Source: Chlorobiota bacterium
GTDB taxonomy: Bacteria; Bacteroidota; Bacteroidia; Bacteroidales; F082
Direction of reading: 5' to 3'
Assembly (NCBI GenBank): GCA_030619415.1
Contig: JAUXBM010000092.1
Span: 1-7,116, forward strand
DNA: 7,116 nt
A program made the position numbers and the translations under genes. Below the pieces are notes generated by a model, which did not search any database, had not been told where the DNA came from, and saw only the letters and a program-made list of their open reading frames with translations. Positions 6,603 to 7,116 of the stretch are shown piece by piece (positions within the stretch are counted from its first letter, which is position 1; each line of letters opens with the position of its first letter).

Positions 6603-6636
6603 GACCCGACGGGTTTTTTCCAACCCGGCGGGGGTC
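6603..6636. repeat. GC-rich palindromic hairpin, probably a dispersed intergenic repeat
   Basis: CCCGACGGGTT (6605-6615) and AACCCGGCGGG (6622-6632) pair at 10 of 11 positions around a TTTTCC loop, and outer GA/TC bases (6603-6604, 6635-6636) extend the stem past a two-base bulge. Each arm is itself internally palindromic (CCCGACGGG and CCCGGCGGG), so it can fold as one long stem or as two small ones. From memory, palindromes of this form, with CCCGnCGGG or CCTGnCAGG arms around a T-rich or A-rich centre, recur in intergenic DNA of Bacteroidota. It ends 9 bases from the stop of the icd gene, and without a following T tract it is not a standard terminator. Confidence 0.7.
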
Positions 6637-6645
6637 TAACTGTGT

Positions 6646-7116
6646 TTAAATCCCATCAATAATTGCATTCATCGTAGCACTGGGGCGCATAGCTTTAATT
6701 GCCAATTCGTCGTTTGGCATAAAGTAACCGCCAATGTCGGTGGCTTTGCCTTCGGCAGCAGCAATTTCTTCAAGAATTTTTGATTCATTCTTTTTCAATT
6801 GCCCGGCAACACCTGAAAATTTGGCTTTCAATTCAGCATTCTCATTTTGCTCTGCCAATTGTTCTGCCCAGTATTGTGCAAGAAACATGTGGCTTCCCCG
6901 GTTGTCTATTTCACCGGCTTTGCGCGAAGGACCTCTTTTATTATCAAGGTGTCTGGCAACAGCTTTGTCCAGCGTTGTTGATAGAATCCCTGCACGTTTG
7001 TTGCCGAATGCATTTGCCAAGTGCTCCAAAGATACTGTCAATGCAAGAAACTCACCCAGCGAATCCCAACGCAAATGTCCTTCTGCATTAAACTGCTGAA
7101 CATGCTTGGGGGCAGA
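6646..7116 (-). CDS. icd: Monomeric NADP-dependent isocitrate dehydrogenase (C-terminal part)
   Basis: The frame enters at the right edge and stops at 6646: 156 residues, about one fifth of a family whose members are near 740 residues. It decarboxylates isocitrate to 2-oxoglutarate with reduction of NADP+ in the TCA cycle. The match to the 80-kDa monomeric class is strong: [35 protein letters not shown], and the C-terminal [20 protein letters not shown] followed by NAIIDGI. NADP-binding residues known from Corynebacterium and Azotobacter enzymes fit in spacing: the Lys-His pair at fragment residues 4-5, Arg16 eleven residues after the His, and Arg65 in GPSRK. A TTG at 7074-7072 is an internal Leu codon, not a start, because the homology continues upstream of it to the edge. 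Convergent with nifJ, sharing the intergenic hairpins. Confidence 0.95.
   Translation of the reverse strand, partial: SAPKHVQQFNAEGHLRWDSLGEFLALTVSLEHLANAFGNKRAGILSTTLDKAVARHLDNKRGPSRKAGEIDNRGSHMFLAQYWAEQLAEQNENAELKAKFSGVAGQLKKNESKILEEIAAAEGKATDIGGYFMPNDELAIKAMRPSATMNAIIDGI

Noticed and set aside
6734..7099. Plus-strand frames of 121 and 103 codons at the right end
   Set aside because: They are antisense to the clearly identifiable C-terminus of monomeric isocitrate dehydrogenase.
1..7116. CRISPR array, tRNA, rRNA, insertion sequence or phage genes
   Set aside because: I found no regularly spaced repeats, cloverleaf-like segment, transposase frame or phage-type gene on either strand.

Overview
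The window looks like chromosomal DNA from a Bacteroidota bacterium, probably an anaerobic or facultatively anaerobic member of the Marinilabiliales/Bacteroidales group. The phylum call rests on a TonB-dependent receptor with a carboxypeptidase-regulatory-like N-terminal domain, TTG/TAnnTTTG-type promoter sequences instead of -35/-10 boxes, weak or absent Shine-Dalgarno sequences, and AT-rich intergenic DNA. The order-level placement is an inference from overall gene content and needs a homology search.

Layout, left to right. (1) 1-1359, minus: the N-terminal 453 residues of a TonB-dependent outer-membrane receptor; its 3' part lies beyond the left edge. (2) 1360-1693: a gene-free stretch holding the receptor's leader and probable promoter, plus an intrinsic terminator for the next gene. 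(3) 1694-2707, minus: a dihydroorotate-dehydrogenase-like flavoprotein that lacks the catalytic cysteine of true class 1 enzymes. (4) 2708-2957: a divergent control region with a good minus-strand promoter, a plus-strand TAnnTTTG element and GC-rich palindromes. (5) 2958-6497, plus: nifJ, a complete 1179-residue single-chain pyruvate:ferredoxin (flavodoxin) oxidoreductase with all cofactor ligands present. (6) 6498-6645: a strong terminator followed by two further inverted repeats between convergent genes. (7) 6646-7116, minus: the C-terminal 156 residues of a monomeric NADP-dependent isocitrate dehydrogenase, cut by the right edge.

Functionally, the right part carries central carbon metabolism: PFOR makes acetyl-CoA and reduced ferredoxin or flavodoxin from pyruvate, and isocitrate dehydrogenase makes 2-oxoglutarate and NADPH. 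The two are convergent and so not co-transcribed. The DHOD-like gene is divergent from nifJ, and the family's loss of the orotate-site base makes a role linked to PFOR redox chemistry more attractive than pyrimidine synthesis, but that link is inference. The receptor appears to be its own transcription unit.

I do not see a clearly new system. The most worthwhile leads are the DHOD-like/PFOR pair of unknown chemistry, the palindromes in their shared control region, the inverted repeat spanning the receptor leader, and the GC-rich hairpin between nifJ and icd that resembles a dispersed genomic repeat.
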